64,000 nucleotides of DNA from Bythopirellula goksoeyrii (GCF_008065115.1 NZ_CP042913.1:71211-135210), one strand, 5' to 3'; counted from the stretch's first letter, positions 35,908 to 45,295 are shown. The notes: generated from the letters alone by a model not told the origin. Numbers and translations: made by a program.

Positions 35908-36021
35908 AAAACTTCAAGCTTTTACTGCAACCAACGAGCCAACAGTCTCTTTGAGATTCGGGTGGCAGGAAATGTGCTTACCGACGAGTGGAAGGGCAGC
36001 GTCAACTTTGCTCTCTGGAAA
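35908..36021 (+). pseudogene. Relic of a beta-carbonic anhydrase
   Basis: One frame reads NQRANSLFEIRVAGNVL, then DEWKGSVNFAL (centre about 35930-36010), which matches the block of beta-carbonic anhydrases and related zinc enzymes running from a loop into the RVAGNVL strand and the GS-x-x-x-AL helix. The conserved CSDSR zinc motif upstream and the HSxCG zinc motif downstream are absent, and the frame beyond 36021 reads unrelated sequence. The rest of the stretch up to 36177 is uninformative, though another frame gives TPKEAVDYFSKVLEHAYF. The assignment rests on about 30 residues. Confidence 0.5.
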
Positions 36022-36177
36022 CTCCCAAGGAGGCAGTGGACTACTTTTCGAAGGTGTTGGAGCACGCCTATTTTGTCCCTAGGACTTTCCTATGCTCCGG
36101 ACAGCGTCGACACCCTTGAGCAACTCGGTTTCCCCACTACCTTCGCGTTCGGCAATAGTAGGATTCGCTAGTAAAAC

Positions 36178-36205
36178 ACCGAGCCCAACAATTGCTGGGC
36201 TCGGT
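36178..36205 (-). terminator. Hairpin terminating the DUF4394 PEP-CTERM gene
   Basis: A 10-bp perfect stem (36178-36187 with 36196-36205, arm accgagccca) lies 29 nt beyond the stop codon on the minus strand. It is followed in that direction by gttttac, a short U-tract. A plausible intrinsic terminator. Confidence 0.7.
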
Positions 36206-36234
36206 ATCGTTTGCTTCAGGCTATCTGGTATAGC

Positions 36235-37155
36235 CTAGGCTCTCCTCTGTCGTAATGAAATCACTCCAACTAATCCTGTGAGAACGAGAACCATAGAAGT
36301 CGGTTCCGGAATATCGGGCTGCACAATCCTGTCTGGAGCGACAGCCAACGACGAGATGAATAGACCACCATCGATCTCACCGACTTGCGTAGCTAGACCT
36401 GTCCCTAGATTAATCGTGTAGAGTCGTGAATTCGTGGCATTCGCAGGCAAGAGTGCTGCGTACGCGATTTGGTTACCAATCGGAGAGATATCGAATCCCC
36501 CTACAGAAACTACATCCAAACCGAGTCCTCCTACTGTCCCCAAAGTTCCCGCCGAGTTGGCTTGGGTCACGAGAATATCCAGCCCCGTATCGATGCCATA
36601 GAGCTGCGTCGTCCTAGCTGGAGTCTGGGGGTTGGGTGGGCCAGAAAAACTGTTGGTATAGGCTGAGTCAACAACGTTAGGATCAACTCCGAAATTTGGA
36701 TCACCAGCACCATAAAACAAATTGGTAACGCCGGTTCCTGTGCCATCGTTCGGATTCAACACGGTATTCGTATTTGTTTCCGCAACGACCCTTATACGGT
36801 CGATTGCAGGGTTGAAATCGAAACCAAAGCTTGTCCCATTCAGCGTGGGAGTGAATGGAGTACCCACGGCAAATACCTGGCCTGTGTTGGTATTCACCTG
36901 ATACAAGCGACTTGAGCTTCCCAGGGCGTAGAGTTGATTCGTCGCGGGACGGAAGTCTATTCCTTTGATTGACTCATTGGCCTGCAATCCAGAAATTGCA
37001 ATGCTCGAAATAATACTTCCAGGCGAGGTAGAGTCATACCTCACAAGATTCTGGGAGCCCAATTCGGCAATCCCATAGATCATTTCAGCGGACGATTGAG
37101 AAGATAGGCTTACGAAACCCATTACAATGGCAAGCATATAAATTGTGGATCTCAT
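36235..37155 (-). CDS. DUF4394-type PEP-CTERM protein
   Basis: Exported protein of 306 residues. A signal peptide (MLAIVMGFVSLSSQSSAE) leads into a DUF4394-type beta-propeller-like region: GIDFRPATNQLYALGSSSRL, GFDFNPAIDRIRVVAE and DPNVVDSAYTNSF. The C-terminal PEP-CTERM tail is PEPTSMVLVLTGLVGVI, then RQRRA. An ATG 12 bp further upstream (37167) is possible, but GAGG lies directly against it, so 37155 is preferred. Probably sorted by an exosortase encoded elsewhere. Confidence 0.85.
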   Translation of the reverse strand: MRSTIYMLAIVMGFVSLSSQSSAEMIYGIAELGSQNLVRYDSTSPGSIISSIAISGLQANESIKGIDFRPATNQLYALGSSSRLYQVNTNTGQVFAVGTPFTPTLNGTSFGFDFNPAIDRIRVVAETNTNTVLNPNDGTGTGVTNLFYGAGDPNFGVDPNVVDSAYTNSFSGPPNPQTPARTTQLYGIDTGLDILVTQANSAGTLGTVGGLGLDVVSVGGFDISPIGNQIAYAALLPANATNSRLYTINLGTGLATQVGEIDGGLFISSLAVAPDRIVQPDIPEPTSMVLVLTGLVGVISLRQRRA

Positions 37156-37830
37156 CACAGTAGGCATCCTCTAGTCTTTTTGGTGGGCTCTTGTTACACG
37201 GTTCGCACTTTGATCTCTCGACTCAGCAGTACGACAGATTCAGCTGCAAACCGTTCCGTATGCTTGAAACTACGGAACTCCTCCCGACAGTAGATTTAAG
37301 AATTGCTAGAGAATCTGTGGGACTGAGGCAAATCCTCAAGAAATCGTCGCATGAGCGTTCCAATTGTCTTTACAAGAGTAGACAATTTGTCGCGTTGGAT
37401 CCCTATTTCTCTCTGTGCAGGGCCATCCAGCATTCCTTATTGAAGCGCCGTTAAATCAAGCAGCCAAAGACTTTACAACACGGGATGTGAGATCCACGAC
37501 CCTCCATCTGCTTGCAATGACCGCAGCCTTGTGTACGATGAGGGGTGGTTGGACTTTTCCTCTATTCATCTAGATTTGTTTTCTTTGACTCGTAAGTTTC
37601 GCGATCTTGATCGGCAGTCTTGCAGTCTTCTTTTCAAACTTCGCAACTCGGTTCCTGCAATACCTGCCGCAACCAATAGTTCCGCCGGGCAACCGGCTCA
37701 CAGCCAATAGAATCTTCCCCACGCTGGCCAGCGCAATCGGCGCTCGGTTCGCTTGGGATTCCCCACCGTAATAAGTTGATCGGGGGAGGGGGGAAGAAAC
37801 TCTGGGCGAAACTCTTGCGGAGGAATTTGT
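37156..37830. other. Intergenic stretch upstream of the PFOR genes
   Basis: About 670 bp without a convincing gene; an 87-codon frame at 37191-37454 lacks any recognisable pattern. A GGAGGAA Shine-Dalgarno at about 37821 precedes the PFOR start. No operator for oxygen or redox control was recognised. Confidence 0.5.
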
Positions 37831-39834
37831 ATGGCGACGGATTCTGTTGATCGTGCCACAGACTTCACGCTGGATGAAGCGAAAGGCTTTCCCTACCCAG
37901 GAATTCCCACAACTTGCGACGGAGCTGAGGCCGTCGTCTGGGTCGAGATCCATATCAGCCAGGGATCAGGGGCCTACCCGATCACTAGCTCCACCACAAT
38001 GGGAGGCGGGTTCAACCAAGCGGTCACAAATGGAGAGACCAACCTGTGGGGTGACCCGCTCTTGTTCTTCGAACCGGAGAGCGAGCACTCGGCGGCCACG
38101 TTCTGCGAAGGCTTTGCAGTAGCCGGGGGACGCGTTACCAATTTCACCTCGGGACAGGGCCTCGTTCTGATGAAAGAAGTGCTCTACACCATATCAGGCA
38201 AGCGTTTGCCCGTGGTGTTCAATATCGGTGCACGGGCACTCACTAGCCACAGTTTGAATGTCCATGCAGGTCACGACGATGTGATGAGCGTGGCCGATTG
38301 TGGTTGGGGTGTCTTATTTGGCCGAAATGCCCAGGAGGCAGGTGACCTGTGTCTGATTGCCCGTCGTGCAGCAGAGGCTTCTCAGACTCCGTTCTTCAAT
38401 GTGCAGGACGGGTTTCTTACGACCCACACGGTCGAAAGTGCGCGACTCATTGAACCGGAATTCATGAAAGAATTCATCGGTCGCCCTGAAGACAAACTGA
38501 TGAACCTGATGGACCCCTCCAGTCCGCTTATGTCAGGAGTCGTGCAGAATCAGGATTCATACATGAAAGGCAAGATCGCCCAGCGGTGGTACTACGACCA
38601 GGTCGCACCGGCACTCATGGACGCATTTGCTGAGTTCTATCGCAACACTGGCCGGTATTACGACATGGTGATCCCGTACCGTTGTGAAGATGCCGAGTAC
38701 ATCCTGGTAGGTATCGGTTCCTACATGGAAACCGCCCAGATAACAATCGACTATCTGCGTGAGAAGCGCGGAATCAAGGCAGGGTGTCTGAATATTCACT
38801 GTTTCCGTCCCTTCCCCGCGAGACAAATCGTCGAATCCTTGAAAAACTGCAAGGCGTTTGCGGTCCTGGAGCGGATGGACGATCCGCTTTCTACCACTGG
38901 GAATCATCTGACCCGTGAAATCAAAGCGGCGTTCTGTGATGCGGTCACCGGACAGAATGGTCAGGAGGAAATTGATCGAGTTCCGATGATCTATTCCGGC
39001 TCTGCCGGACTGGGAAGTCGCGATGTACGTCCTGGTGATATCAACGCTATCTTCGACAATATGATCGAGGAAGGCCAAGATTACTTCTGCGTCGGCATCA
39101 AGCATCCCCTGGCGATCACTTCCGATGACGATCCCGATCTGCGGCCGCCGCATGCTTTTTCTATGCGAGGCCATTCGGTCGGCGGGTTTGGATCGGTCAC
39201 CACCAACAAAGTGATCGCCACAATAGCCGGCCAAGTCTTTGGCAAAGACGTGCAGGCTTACCCGAAGTATGGCTCCGAGAAAAAAGGGCTCCCAACGACG
39301 TACTATCTCACGATTGCCGATAGCCATATCTACTCGCACAGCGAGCTGGAATATGTCAACCTCGCGGTACTCAATGACACGAACGCCCTCTTCAACGGCA
39401 ACCCACTCAAGGGGATGGTCGATGGTGGAGCGATCTTCATGCAGAGCACCTACAACAATCCAGCCGACGTGTGGGCGCGCATCCCAGAGGCGCACAAAAA
39501 CACCATTCGCGAGAAACGAATCCACATCTACTACATCGATATGGTCTCAATCGCACGGGAGGTGGCGACCGCCTCTGACCTGCAGATGCGTATGCAAGGT
39601 ATCGTTTTGCTCGGTGCATTCCTGAAACTCACTCCATATCGTGAAATGAGTGGCATGGACGATCAAGCAGTCTACGCAGGCGTGGAAAAGGCACTGCGCA
39701 AATACTTTGGCAAGCGGGGCGAGCAAGTTGTCCAGGACAATCTCACCTGCGTCAAACGTGGGTACAGCGAAATCCAGGAAGTGCCATCTGAATACATACG
39801 TTCAGAAACGAACGGACAGGTTAAGCTTCAATAG
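37831..39834 (+). CDS. Pyruvate:ferredoxin oxidoreductase, N-terminal chain (domains I-III)
   Basis: Large chain (667 residues) of a 2-oxoacid:ferredoxin oxidoreductase that decarboxylates pyruvate to acetyl-CoA. It holds domain I (GSGAYPITSSTTMGGGFNQA, SEHSAATFCEGFAVAGGRV and TSGQGLVLM), domain II (AEYILVGIGSYMETAQITI, GCLNIHCFRPFPARQIVE, AVLERMDDPLS) and a gamma-like domain III (RGHSVGGFGSVTTNKVIATI, PTTYYLTIADSHI). In the common single-chain NifJ enzyme these are fused to the iron-sulfur and TPP domains; here they are split at that boundary, with the second chain 44 bp downstream. ATG 37831 has a GGAGGAA Shine-Dalgarno. Confidence 0.92.
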   Translation: MATDSVDRATDFTLDEAKGFPYPGIPTTCDGAEAVVWVEIHISQGSGAYPITSSTTMGGGFNQAVTNGETNLWGDPLLFFEPESEHSAATFCEGFAVAGGRVTNFTSGQGLVLMKEVLYTISGKRLPVVFNIGARALTSHSLNVHAGHDDVMSVADCGWGVLFGRNAQEAGDLCLIARRAAEASQTPFFNVQDGFLTTHTVESARLIEPEFMKEFIGRPEDKLMNLMDPSSPLMSGVVQNQDSYMKGKIAQRWYYDQVAPALMDAFAEFYRNTGRYYDMVIPYRCEDAEYILVGIGSYMETAQITIDYLREKRGIKAGCLNIHCFRPFPARQIVESLKNCKAFAVLERMDDPLSTTGNHLTREIKAAFCDAVTGQNGQEEIDRVPMIYSGSAGLGSRDVRPGDINAIFDNMIEEGQDYFCVGIKHPLAITSDDDPDLRPPHAFSMRGHSVGGFGSVTTNKVIATIAGQVFGKDVQAYPKYGSEKKGLPTTYYLTIADSHIYSHSELEYVNLAVLNDTNALFNGNPLKGMVDGGAIFMQSTYNNPADVWARIPEAHKNTIREKRIHIYYIDMVSIAREVATASDLQMRMQGIVLLGAFLKLTPYREMSGMDDQAVYAGVEKALRKYFGKRGEQVVQDNLTCVKRGYSEIQEVPSEYIRSETNGQVKLQ

Positions 39835-39878
39835 TGAATTATACTGCCGACTCTGTCGGCAAGAGAAAGGGATATTTC

Positions 39879-41525
39879 ATGGCTACTGTCAACCATCCTA
39901 GCTCGATGAACGAGGCTCATCCCCGCGATCCGCACAATAACAATTGCTACGGCACGTTAGTCGACAAGAGTTATATCGATGTCGAATTGCCAGTCCTGGA
40001 TGCGCGCGAGTTCAACGAGCGAGTGATCCGCGGTTATGAAGAAGGGAATGGGGCAACACAACTACCTGCCGATCTATCACTGGCTCGTTCACTAGTTCCC
40101 GCTGGTACGGCGACACTACGTGATTTCAGCTATGTTTCTCCTGAGATCCCTGAGTATATCCCCGACAACTGCACGGGCTGTATGGATTGCGTGACGCAGT
40201 GCCCCGATACGGCAATTCTGGCTAAGGTGATCGCTGAACCCGATCTAGAGGAAAAACTAGGACACTTCTCTGACGAAGAGGACCGCACGATGTTCGAGTC
40301 GCAGTGGTCCCGTCCGCGCAAGTACTACGACGGCCCCAAAAAGAAAGGAAAAGAAGGAGGGCGTTTTGCTATCATCATCGATCCCAGTAAGTGCAAGGGC
40401 TGCGCTGAATGTGTGAAAGTCTGCGATGATCTGGCTCTGGAGATGATTCCCAAGACCGAACCCGTAATGGAACAAATCCGCCGAAGTCATCGCTACTTCA
40501 AGGAAGTCGGTCCCTCAGATGAAACTTATATCAACGACAACCTACTAATCGACATGATGCTCCGCGAGCAAACCCACATCTATGTGGGCGGGGCAGGCTC
40601 CTGTGCTGGTTGCGGCGAAGGGACTGCGCTGCGGATGCTGTGTGCTGCCACCGGTGCGAAGTACAAAGACCAATGGGGAATCGTTGCGGCTACGGGCTGC
40701 AACACAGTCTATACCTCTACCTATCCATATAACCCTTATCTAGTTCCCTGGACCAACTCACTCTTTGAAAATGCTCCGGCCGATGCAATGGGTGTTCGCC
40801 TTCGCTGGAATCAGATGGGATGGCAAGATAGACCGCTCTGGTGCATCGGGGGCGATGGGGCGATGTTCGACATTGGCTTCCAATCCCTTTCTCGCTTGCT
40901 CGCTTCAGGTCTGCATGTGAAAGTGTTTGTACTTGATACGCAGGTCTACTCGAACACGGGAGGCCAGGCTTCGACGAGCAGTTTCACCGGACAGAACACC
41001 AAGATGAGCAATCACGGTAAGATGCTTGATGGCAAACAAGAAAGGCGCAAAGAGATCGCTCAGATCGCGATGATGCATCCTCACACGTTTGTGGCTCAGA
41101 CAACTGCTGCACACTCGAATCACTTCTACAAAGCAGTGTTAGGGGCCTTGGAATTCGATGGCCCAGCAATCGTCAATTGCTACACCACCTGTCAGCCCGA
41201 GCACGGCGTGGGAGACAACATGGCCGGCGAGCAGGCCCGGCTAGCAGTCGACACCAGAGCATTCCCTCTCTTGGTGTACGATCCCAACAAGGGCACAAAA
41301 ATCAAGGAAAGACTTTCTCTTCAAGGCAATCCCTCGATGAAAGATGATTGGTTCACCAATCCCAAGACAGGAGAAACGGTCGACTTTCTCGACTTCGCCC
41401 GCAGCGAAGGCCGCTTTGTCAAGCATTTCGATGCCAAAGGCAATCCGTCGGAGACCCTGCTCCGCGCCAAACAAGACCGCCTCGAAAATTGGCACGTGCT
41501 GCAGGAATTGGCGGGCGTGATTTAG
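39879..41525 (+). CDS. Pyruvate:ferredoxin oxidoreductase, C-terminal chain (ferredoxin and TPP domains)
   Basis: Second chain, 548 residues. Two 4Fe-4S sites are visible, C98TGCMDCVTQC108 and C172KGCAECVKVC182. A TPP domain follows, with GSCAGCGEGTALRML (Cys242, Cys245, proximal cluster), GDGAMFDIGFQSLSRLL (metal-TPP motif) and VYSNTGGQASTSS, then NCYTTCQPEHG with a further cluster Cys. It ends with a short tail and lacks the long C-terminal extension of some NifJ enzymes. ATG 39879, with a GA-rich Shine-Dalgarno, is preferred to a GTG overlapping the upstream stop. The two genes form a translationally tight pair. Confidence 0.93.
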   Translation: MATVNHPSSMNEAHPRDPHNNNCYGTLVDKSYIDVELPVLDAREFNERVIRGYEEGNGATQLPADLSLARSLVPAGTATLRDFSYVSPEIPEYIPDNCTGCMDCVTQCPDTAILAKVIAEPDLEEKLGHFSDEEDRTMFESQWSRPRKYYDGPKKKGKEGGRFAIIIDPSKCKGCAECVKVCDDLALEMIPKTEPVMEQIRRSHRYFKEVGPSDETYINDNLLIDMMLREQTHIYVGGAGSCAGCGEGTALRMLCAATGAKYKDQWGIVAATGCNTVYTSTYPYNPYLVPWTNSLFENAPADAMGVRLRWNQMGWQDRPLWCIGGDGAMFDIGFQSLSRLLASGLHVKVFVLDTQVYSNTGGQASTSSFTGQNTKMSNHGKMLDGKQERRKEIAQIAMMHPHTFVAQTTAAHSNHFYKAVLGALEFDGPAIVNCYTTCQPEHGVGDNMAGEQARLAVDTRAFPLLVYDPNKGTKIKERLSLQGNPSMKDDWFTNPKTGETVDFLDFARSEGRFVKHFDAKGNPSETLLRAKQDRLENWHVLQELAGVI

Positions 41526-41638
41526 AGTCAATCTGCCAAGTCAAGATCGTTTTCCTGGGCGAATGCACATCTGCATTCGTGATTCCCTCAACACATGGCG
41601 TTTTAACTAGCGAGGATGTTCATAGTTTTGAGACCTAT

Positions 41639-42772
41639 TCACACCAACTCCTCCTCAACCCGCAAACTCCGGCCATACGGTTCTTCGGCAGTTCTCGGCT
41701 CGAAGAGATGAATTTCCTCAGGGTCCACCCGCAATGCAACCGATTTCCCCTCGGCAAGGGATTGAGCAGGAACCCGGCACACTATTCGAGCCCCTGATTT
41801 GAGCACCAGATACACATCCATCTGGCTCCCCAATGGTTCGACAATTTGGACAGTCGCAGAAATCGACTTGCCCTCGGAGGCCGCTTCCGATCCATTAAAT
41901 TGAAAACTTTCGGGACGGATTCCCGCTACGATATCACGCCGATTTTCGCTCCCAAGCCACTCACTCAGCGCACCCTCCGTGCGTAGTCGGACATCAACAT
42001 TGTCGAACCAAATTTGCCCGTCCGTCCGTTCAAGATGCCCCTCAAAAAAATTCATCGAAGGCATACCAAGGAAACCAGCCACGAATCGGTCTGCAGGATT
42101 GCGATAGATCTCTAACGGAGGAGCACATTGACGTTGCAAGCCGTCGCACATGACACAGACCCGATCACCCAGCGTCATCGCTTCTTCCTGATCATGGGTT
42201 ACATAGATGGTAGTCGTACCGAGTTCACGGTGTAGCCGTTTGATTTCCGCCCGTGTTTCAATACGTAGTTTCGCATCGAGATTCGACAGGGGTTCATCGA
42301 AAAGAAATACTGCTGGCTTCCGCACGATAGCTCTTCCCAGCGCCACCCTTTGACGCTGTCCGCCTGAAAGCGCCTTGGGTTTGCGGGCCATGAGAGGTTC
42401 CAAGCCCAGCAAACCTGCTGCCCAGGCAACTCGCTCTTTGATCTCCGCTTTGGGCGTCTTACGCATTTTGAGGGCAAATGCCATGTTATCGAATACAGTC
42501 ATGTGGGGATAAAGTGCATAATTTTGAAACACCATCGCGATGTCTCGGCTGCGGGGATGAACGTCGTTGACCACACGATCGCCGATCTTCAAAGTGCCTG
42601 CTGAAATCGTCTCCAGCCCTGCTATCATCCGGAGGGTCGTGCTCTTGCCACACCCCGAGGGGCCAACCAATACGAGGAATTCACCATCCCGAATCTGTAG
42701 GTCGAAATCCCGGACTCCATACACATCGCCGGGAAAGATCTTGGAAACATTTTCTAGGGTAACAGAAGCCAT
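41639..42772 (-). CDS. ugpC: ABC transporter ATP-binding protein, UgpC/MalK type
   Basis: ATPase of a CUT1-family sugar or glycerol-phosphate importer, 377 residues. Walker A GPSGCGKST, the Q-loop FQNYALYPHMTV, signature LSGGQRQRVALGRAI, Walker B FLFDEPLSNLDAKLR and H-loop THDQ are present. The C-terminal OB/TOBE regulatory domain contains GIRPESFQF. Such ATPases are often shared by several importers, which fits the lack of permease and binding-protein genes here. Confidence 0.92.
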   Translation of the reverse strand: MASVTLENVSKIFPGDVYGVRDFDLQIRDGEFLVLVGPSGCGKSTTLRMIAGLETISAGTLKIGDRVVNDVHPRSRDIAMVFQNYALYPHMTVFDNMAFALKMRKTPKAEIKERVAWAAGLLGLEPLMARKPKALSGGQRQRVALGRAIVRKPAVFLFDEPLSNLDAKLRIETRAEIKRLHRELGTTTIYVTHDQEEAMTLGDRVCVMCDGLQRQCAPPLEIYRNPADRFVAGFLGMPSMNFFEGHLERTDGQIWFDNVDVRLRTEGALSEWLGSENRRDIVAGIRPESFQFNGSEAASEGKSISATVQIVEPLGSQMDVYLVLKSGARIVCRVPAQSLAEGKSVALRVDPEEIHLFEPRTAEEPYGRSLRVEEELV

Positions 42773-42953
42773 AGATCAGCCTTCGAGTTCGGGAATTCAG
42801 CGTAATGTGCGATGGAATACTTGATTATAACGAGAGGTTACTATTCTGGCTGCCAATACGCCCAATGGGCCCACAACCGCTTTTCTGGCAAACTTTGCGG
42901 GCCAGGTAAATATTACAGCTGAGGTAAGAGGTTACGGTTTTTCGGGTATTTCC

Positions 42954-43109
42954 ATGTCAATTGTGAAGATTGTGTTAATTGTAGGAGTCTTAACCGTTTT
43001 GCCGGGAACGGTCGTACCGATTATTCCCTTTGTAGGGGATCTATGTCGCTTGCTGGGGCAAGTGTGCCCTCACTTCTCAGTCCCGATCAAACAAGTCGTT
43101 GAAACATGA
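42954..43109 (+). CDS. Small hydrophobic ORF overlapping the porin start
   Basis: A 51-codon ORF, MSIVKIVLIVGVLTVLPGTV and onward, with one hydrophobic N-terminal segment and two Cys. Its TGA (43107-43109) overlaps the ATG of the porin gene (43106) as ATGA, a layout typical of translational coupling. The Shine-Dalgarno is weak. It might be a membrane peptide or a leader that regulates porin translation. No family was recognised; chance occurrence is possible. Confidence 0.45.
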   Translation: MSIVKIVLIVGVLTVLPGTVVPIIPFVGDLCRLLGQVCPHFSVPIKQVVET

Positions 43110-44635
43110 GAAACATCAATAGAACGTCTGGGCAGATTCTTCGAAGAGTGCAGTCGTGTCTCTTCGTGATCTTGTTTGCCAGTAGTCTGATGCTTTCCTC
43201 TTCAGTGGCAATTGAAGATTCTAGATTAGACCCGCTTTCTTCCGGAGAAGACGAAGCAGTTGTTCAACCATCTGCGTTTGATTCTTTCCTCCTCGACGAA
43301 CCTCCCAAAGAACTATCGCTCGAAGAACGGTTTGCGAAGCTCGAGAAAAACTTTACTGAATTGAATGAAAACTACGAAGAGCTCGAGGAAAATTATTCTG
43401 GTGTAAAAGAGAAGCTGAAGAGTTACGTCGTCATGGGCCACGGTGAAGAGAGCATGAAACTCAGTGGTCGAATCCATGTGGATCAGTGGAGTTTTCCAGG
43501 GAACTCTCCCGGGACGAACGCGTTCGAAACAGGGGACCCCAATCTTACACCACAGGATCGGTTAGGATTTCGCCGTGTTCGATTCGGAGTCGCGGGCAGC
43601 TTGTGGAAGACGATGGAGTACAAGATCGAGATGGAGTTCGCTGCGGGTAACGACTCCGAGTTTCGAGACGTCTATCTCGGATGGAATGACATCCCAATGG
43701 TACAAACGCTACTGGTCGGCAACCAGAAAAGACCCTATGGCTTGGATCACTTGAACAGTAGTCGCTACAACGTCTTCTTGGAACGGCCTTTTGTTATCGA
43801 AGGCTTCAACCAAGATGCTCGTCGATTGGGCGTCTGTGCTTATGGATACTCTGACGATCTCGTTTGGAACTGGCGTTATGGTGTGTTTAACCAACGACTA
43901 ATCCAAGATGAAGGAGTTTATGTGGGCGACCATTTCCAAGGCGAAGGTGCAGGAAGATTGGCAACCACCTTCTGGTACGACGAGCCTTCCGATGGTCGAG
44001 GCTATGGCCATTTTGCTGTTGCCGGTACACTGGCAAACCCGGATGGCTCCGGTACTCCAGGTCGTGGGCCGAACGAGGCCCAGTTCAGGACTCGCCCTGA
44101 AGCACGATCAACGAGGCGTTGGCTTGACACGGGGCAGATCGCTGGCGCAGACAATTATCAATTGATTGGGTTGGAAAACGTCTGGAATTTTGGGCCTGTG
44201 CAACTTGTGGGTGAGTATCAACACAATTGGGTTGATCGGGATGGGTTTGAAGATGTTCGTTTCCACGGCGGCTACGCGTACATCGCTTATTTTCTCACTG
44301 GGGACTACATGCCCTGGGATCGTGAGTCGGGAACGCTCGACCGCATAAAACCACTTGAGAATTTCTTTCTTGTCGACACCTGCAACGATGGAGTCCGTGG
44401 TGGATGGGGGGCCTGGCAGATCGCTTATCGCTGGTCCCACGCCGACTTTTCCGATCAAGACGTCCTTGGCGGAGTTGGTACAAGCCACACTCTGGGGTTA
44501 AATTGGTACTGGAACGCTTACGCTCGTATGCAATTCAACGCCATCTATGGAGAAATCGACGATCATTTCCCCATTGCTGGCTTGACTGCTGGCCATTACA
44601 CAATCCTTGGAACCCGCTTCATGGTGGATTTTTAG
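43106..44635 (+). CDS. OprP/OprO-like porin with coiled-coil N-terminus
   Basis: Outer-membrane porin of 509 residues. A signal peptide (RVQSCLFVILFASSLMLSSS) is followed by a Glu/Leu-rich coiled coil (KLEKNFTELNENYEELEENY), which could trimerise or bind peptidoglycan as in SLH/OmpM-like porins. The rest is a 16-strand-type barrel: GRIHVDQWSF, GFRRVRFGVAGSLWKTMEYK, KRPYGLDHLNSSRYNVFLER, and a final GHYTILGTRFMVDF ending in Phe. It resembles phosphate-selective porin O/P. The Cys-rich secreted protein gene follows after 88 bp. Confidence 0.87.
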   Translation: MRNINRTSGQILRRVQSCLFVILFASSLMLSSSVAIEDSRLDPLSSGEDEAVVQPSAFDSFLLDEPPKELSLEERFAKLEKNFTELNENYEELEENYSGVKEKLKSYVVMGHGEESMKLSGRIHVDQWSFPGNSPGTNAFETGDPNLTPQDRLGFRRVRFGVAGSLWKTMEYKIEMEFAAGNDSEFRDVYLGWNDIPMVQTLLVGNQKRPYGLDHLNSSRYNVFLERPFVIEGFNQDARRLGVCAYGYSDDLVWNWRYGVFNQRLIQDEGVYVGDHFQGEGAGRLATTFWYDEPSDGRGYGHFAVAGTLANPDGSGTPGRGPNEAQFRTRPEARSTRRWLDTGQIAGADNYQLIGLENVWNFGPVQLVGEYQHNWVDRDGFEDVRFHGGYAYIAYFLTGDYMPWDRESGTLDRIKPLENFFLVDTCNDGVRGGWGAWQIAYRWSHADFSDQDVLGGVGTSHTLGLNWYWNAYARMQFNAIYGEIDDHFPIAGLTAGHYTILGTRFMVDF

Positions 44636-44723
44636 TCTGGTAGTTCCTATCAGCCGAGCCGCAACGCAGCTCTGCGCTTTCCTTTCTACCTAAACCGATT
44701 CTCAAGACATTGGAATCAATAAC

Positions 44724-45197
44724 ATGAAACACACGAACCATCCAACCGCATTTATGCTTGCCATCGCAATACTCTTGAGCAGCATAGGCTTGATGAATCA
44801 AGGCAAAGCAACTGATACAGCGACGCGACTCGTTCCCGGCAAACCCTCAGCCACCATCCAAGACAATCTGGTAAATCCTGTCGGCTGTCGCCATTGTCGC
44901 ACCATACCCTGCACTTGCTGCGAGCCGGTATGCTGCCCGAAACGGGTGGAAGATAAAGAAGAGAAATCTTGTTGGAAAGTGGCCTGCGAATATGTGTGCG
45001 TCCCCGGCTTTCGCTTCCCCTGGGAAAAATGCTGTGGCCCCGTTTGTGGCTGGGTACGTTGTGTAAACGTTTTGGAAGAACACAAATACGAGTGCGACAC
45101 CTGCGGCTACGAATGGGAAGTAAAATGCGTCTGCACGAGACAGGGGAACAGCCGTCACCACTGCAAATGCCCCCGCTGCCAGCGCAATTGCCGCTAG
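44724..45197 (+). CDS. Secreted Cys-rich protein
   Basis: Exported protein of 157 residues: signal peptide (FMLAIAILLSSIGLMNQGKA), then a domain with more than 20 Cys in patterns such as CRHCRTIPCTCCEPVCCP, ECDTCGYEWEVKCVC and CKCPRCQRNC. The spacing is compatible with disulfides or metal sites, but matches no family recognised here. It lies downstream of the porin gene in the same direction and may share its transcript. Planctomycete cell envelopes are rich in Cys proteins, so a structural wall role is a reasonable guess. Confidence 0.75.
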   Translation: MKHTNHPTAFMLAIAILLSSIGLMNQGKATDTATRLVPGKPSATIQDNLVNPVGCRHCRTIPCTCCEPVCCPKRVEDKEEKSCWKVACEYVCVPGFRFPWEKCCGPVCGWVRCVNVLEEHKYECDTCGYEWEVKCVCTRQGNSRHHCKCPRCQRNCR

Positions 45198-45224
45198 TCG
45201 GAAAAGCAGGTCAGCCAAGTAAAG

Positions 45225-45295
45225 CTGGGGAACTAGGATTTGAACCTAGACTGACGGAGTCAGAGTCCGGAGTGCTACCGTTACACTATTCCCCA
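45225..45295 (-). tRNA. tRNA-Gln (anticodon CUG)
   Basis: On the minus strand the sequence folds as a cloverleaf: acceptor TGGGGAA/TTCCCCA, a D-arm around TAACGGTAGC, the anticodon arm CGGA-CTCTGAC-TCCG with anticodon CTG at 45261-45263, and the T-arm CTAGGTTCAAATCCTAG. The discriminator base is G and CCA is not encoded. The anticodon decodes CAG glutamine codons. Confidence 0.95.

Noticed and set aside
37191-37454. 87-codon frame upstream of the PFOR genes
   Set aside because: No Shine-Dalgarno, mixed composition and no recognisable motif; treated as intergenic.
38557-39525. Long minus-strand frame (322 codons) inside the PFOR gene
   Set aside because: It lies fully within a well supported plus-strand gene and its translation lacks family motifs; a shadow frame of a codon-biased gene.
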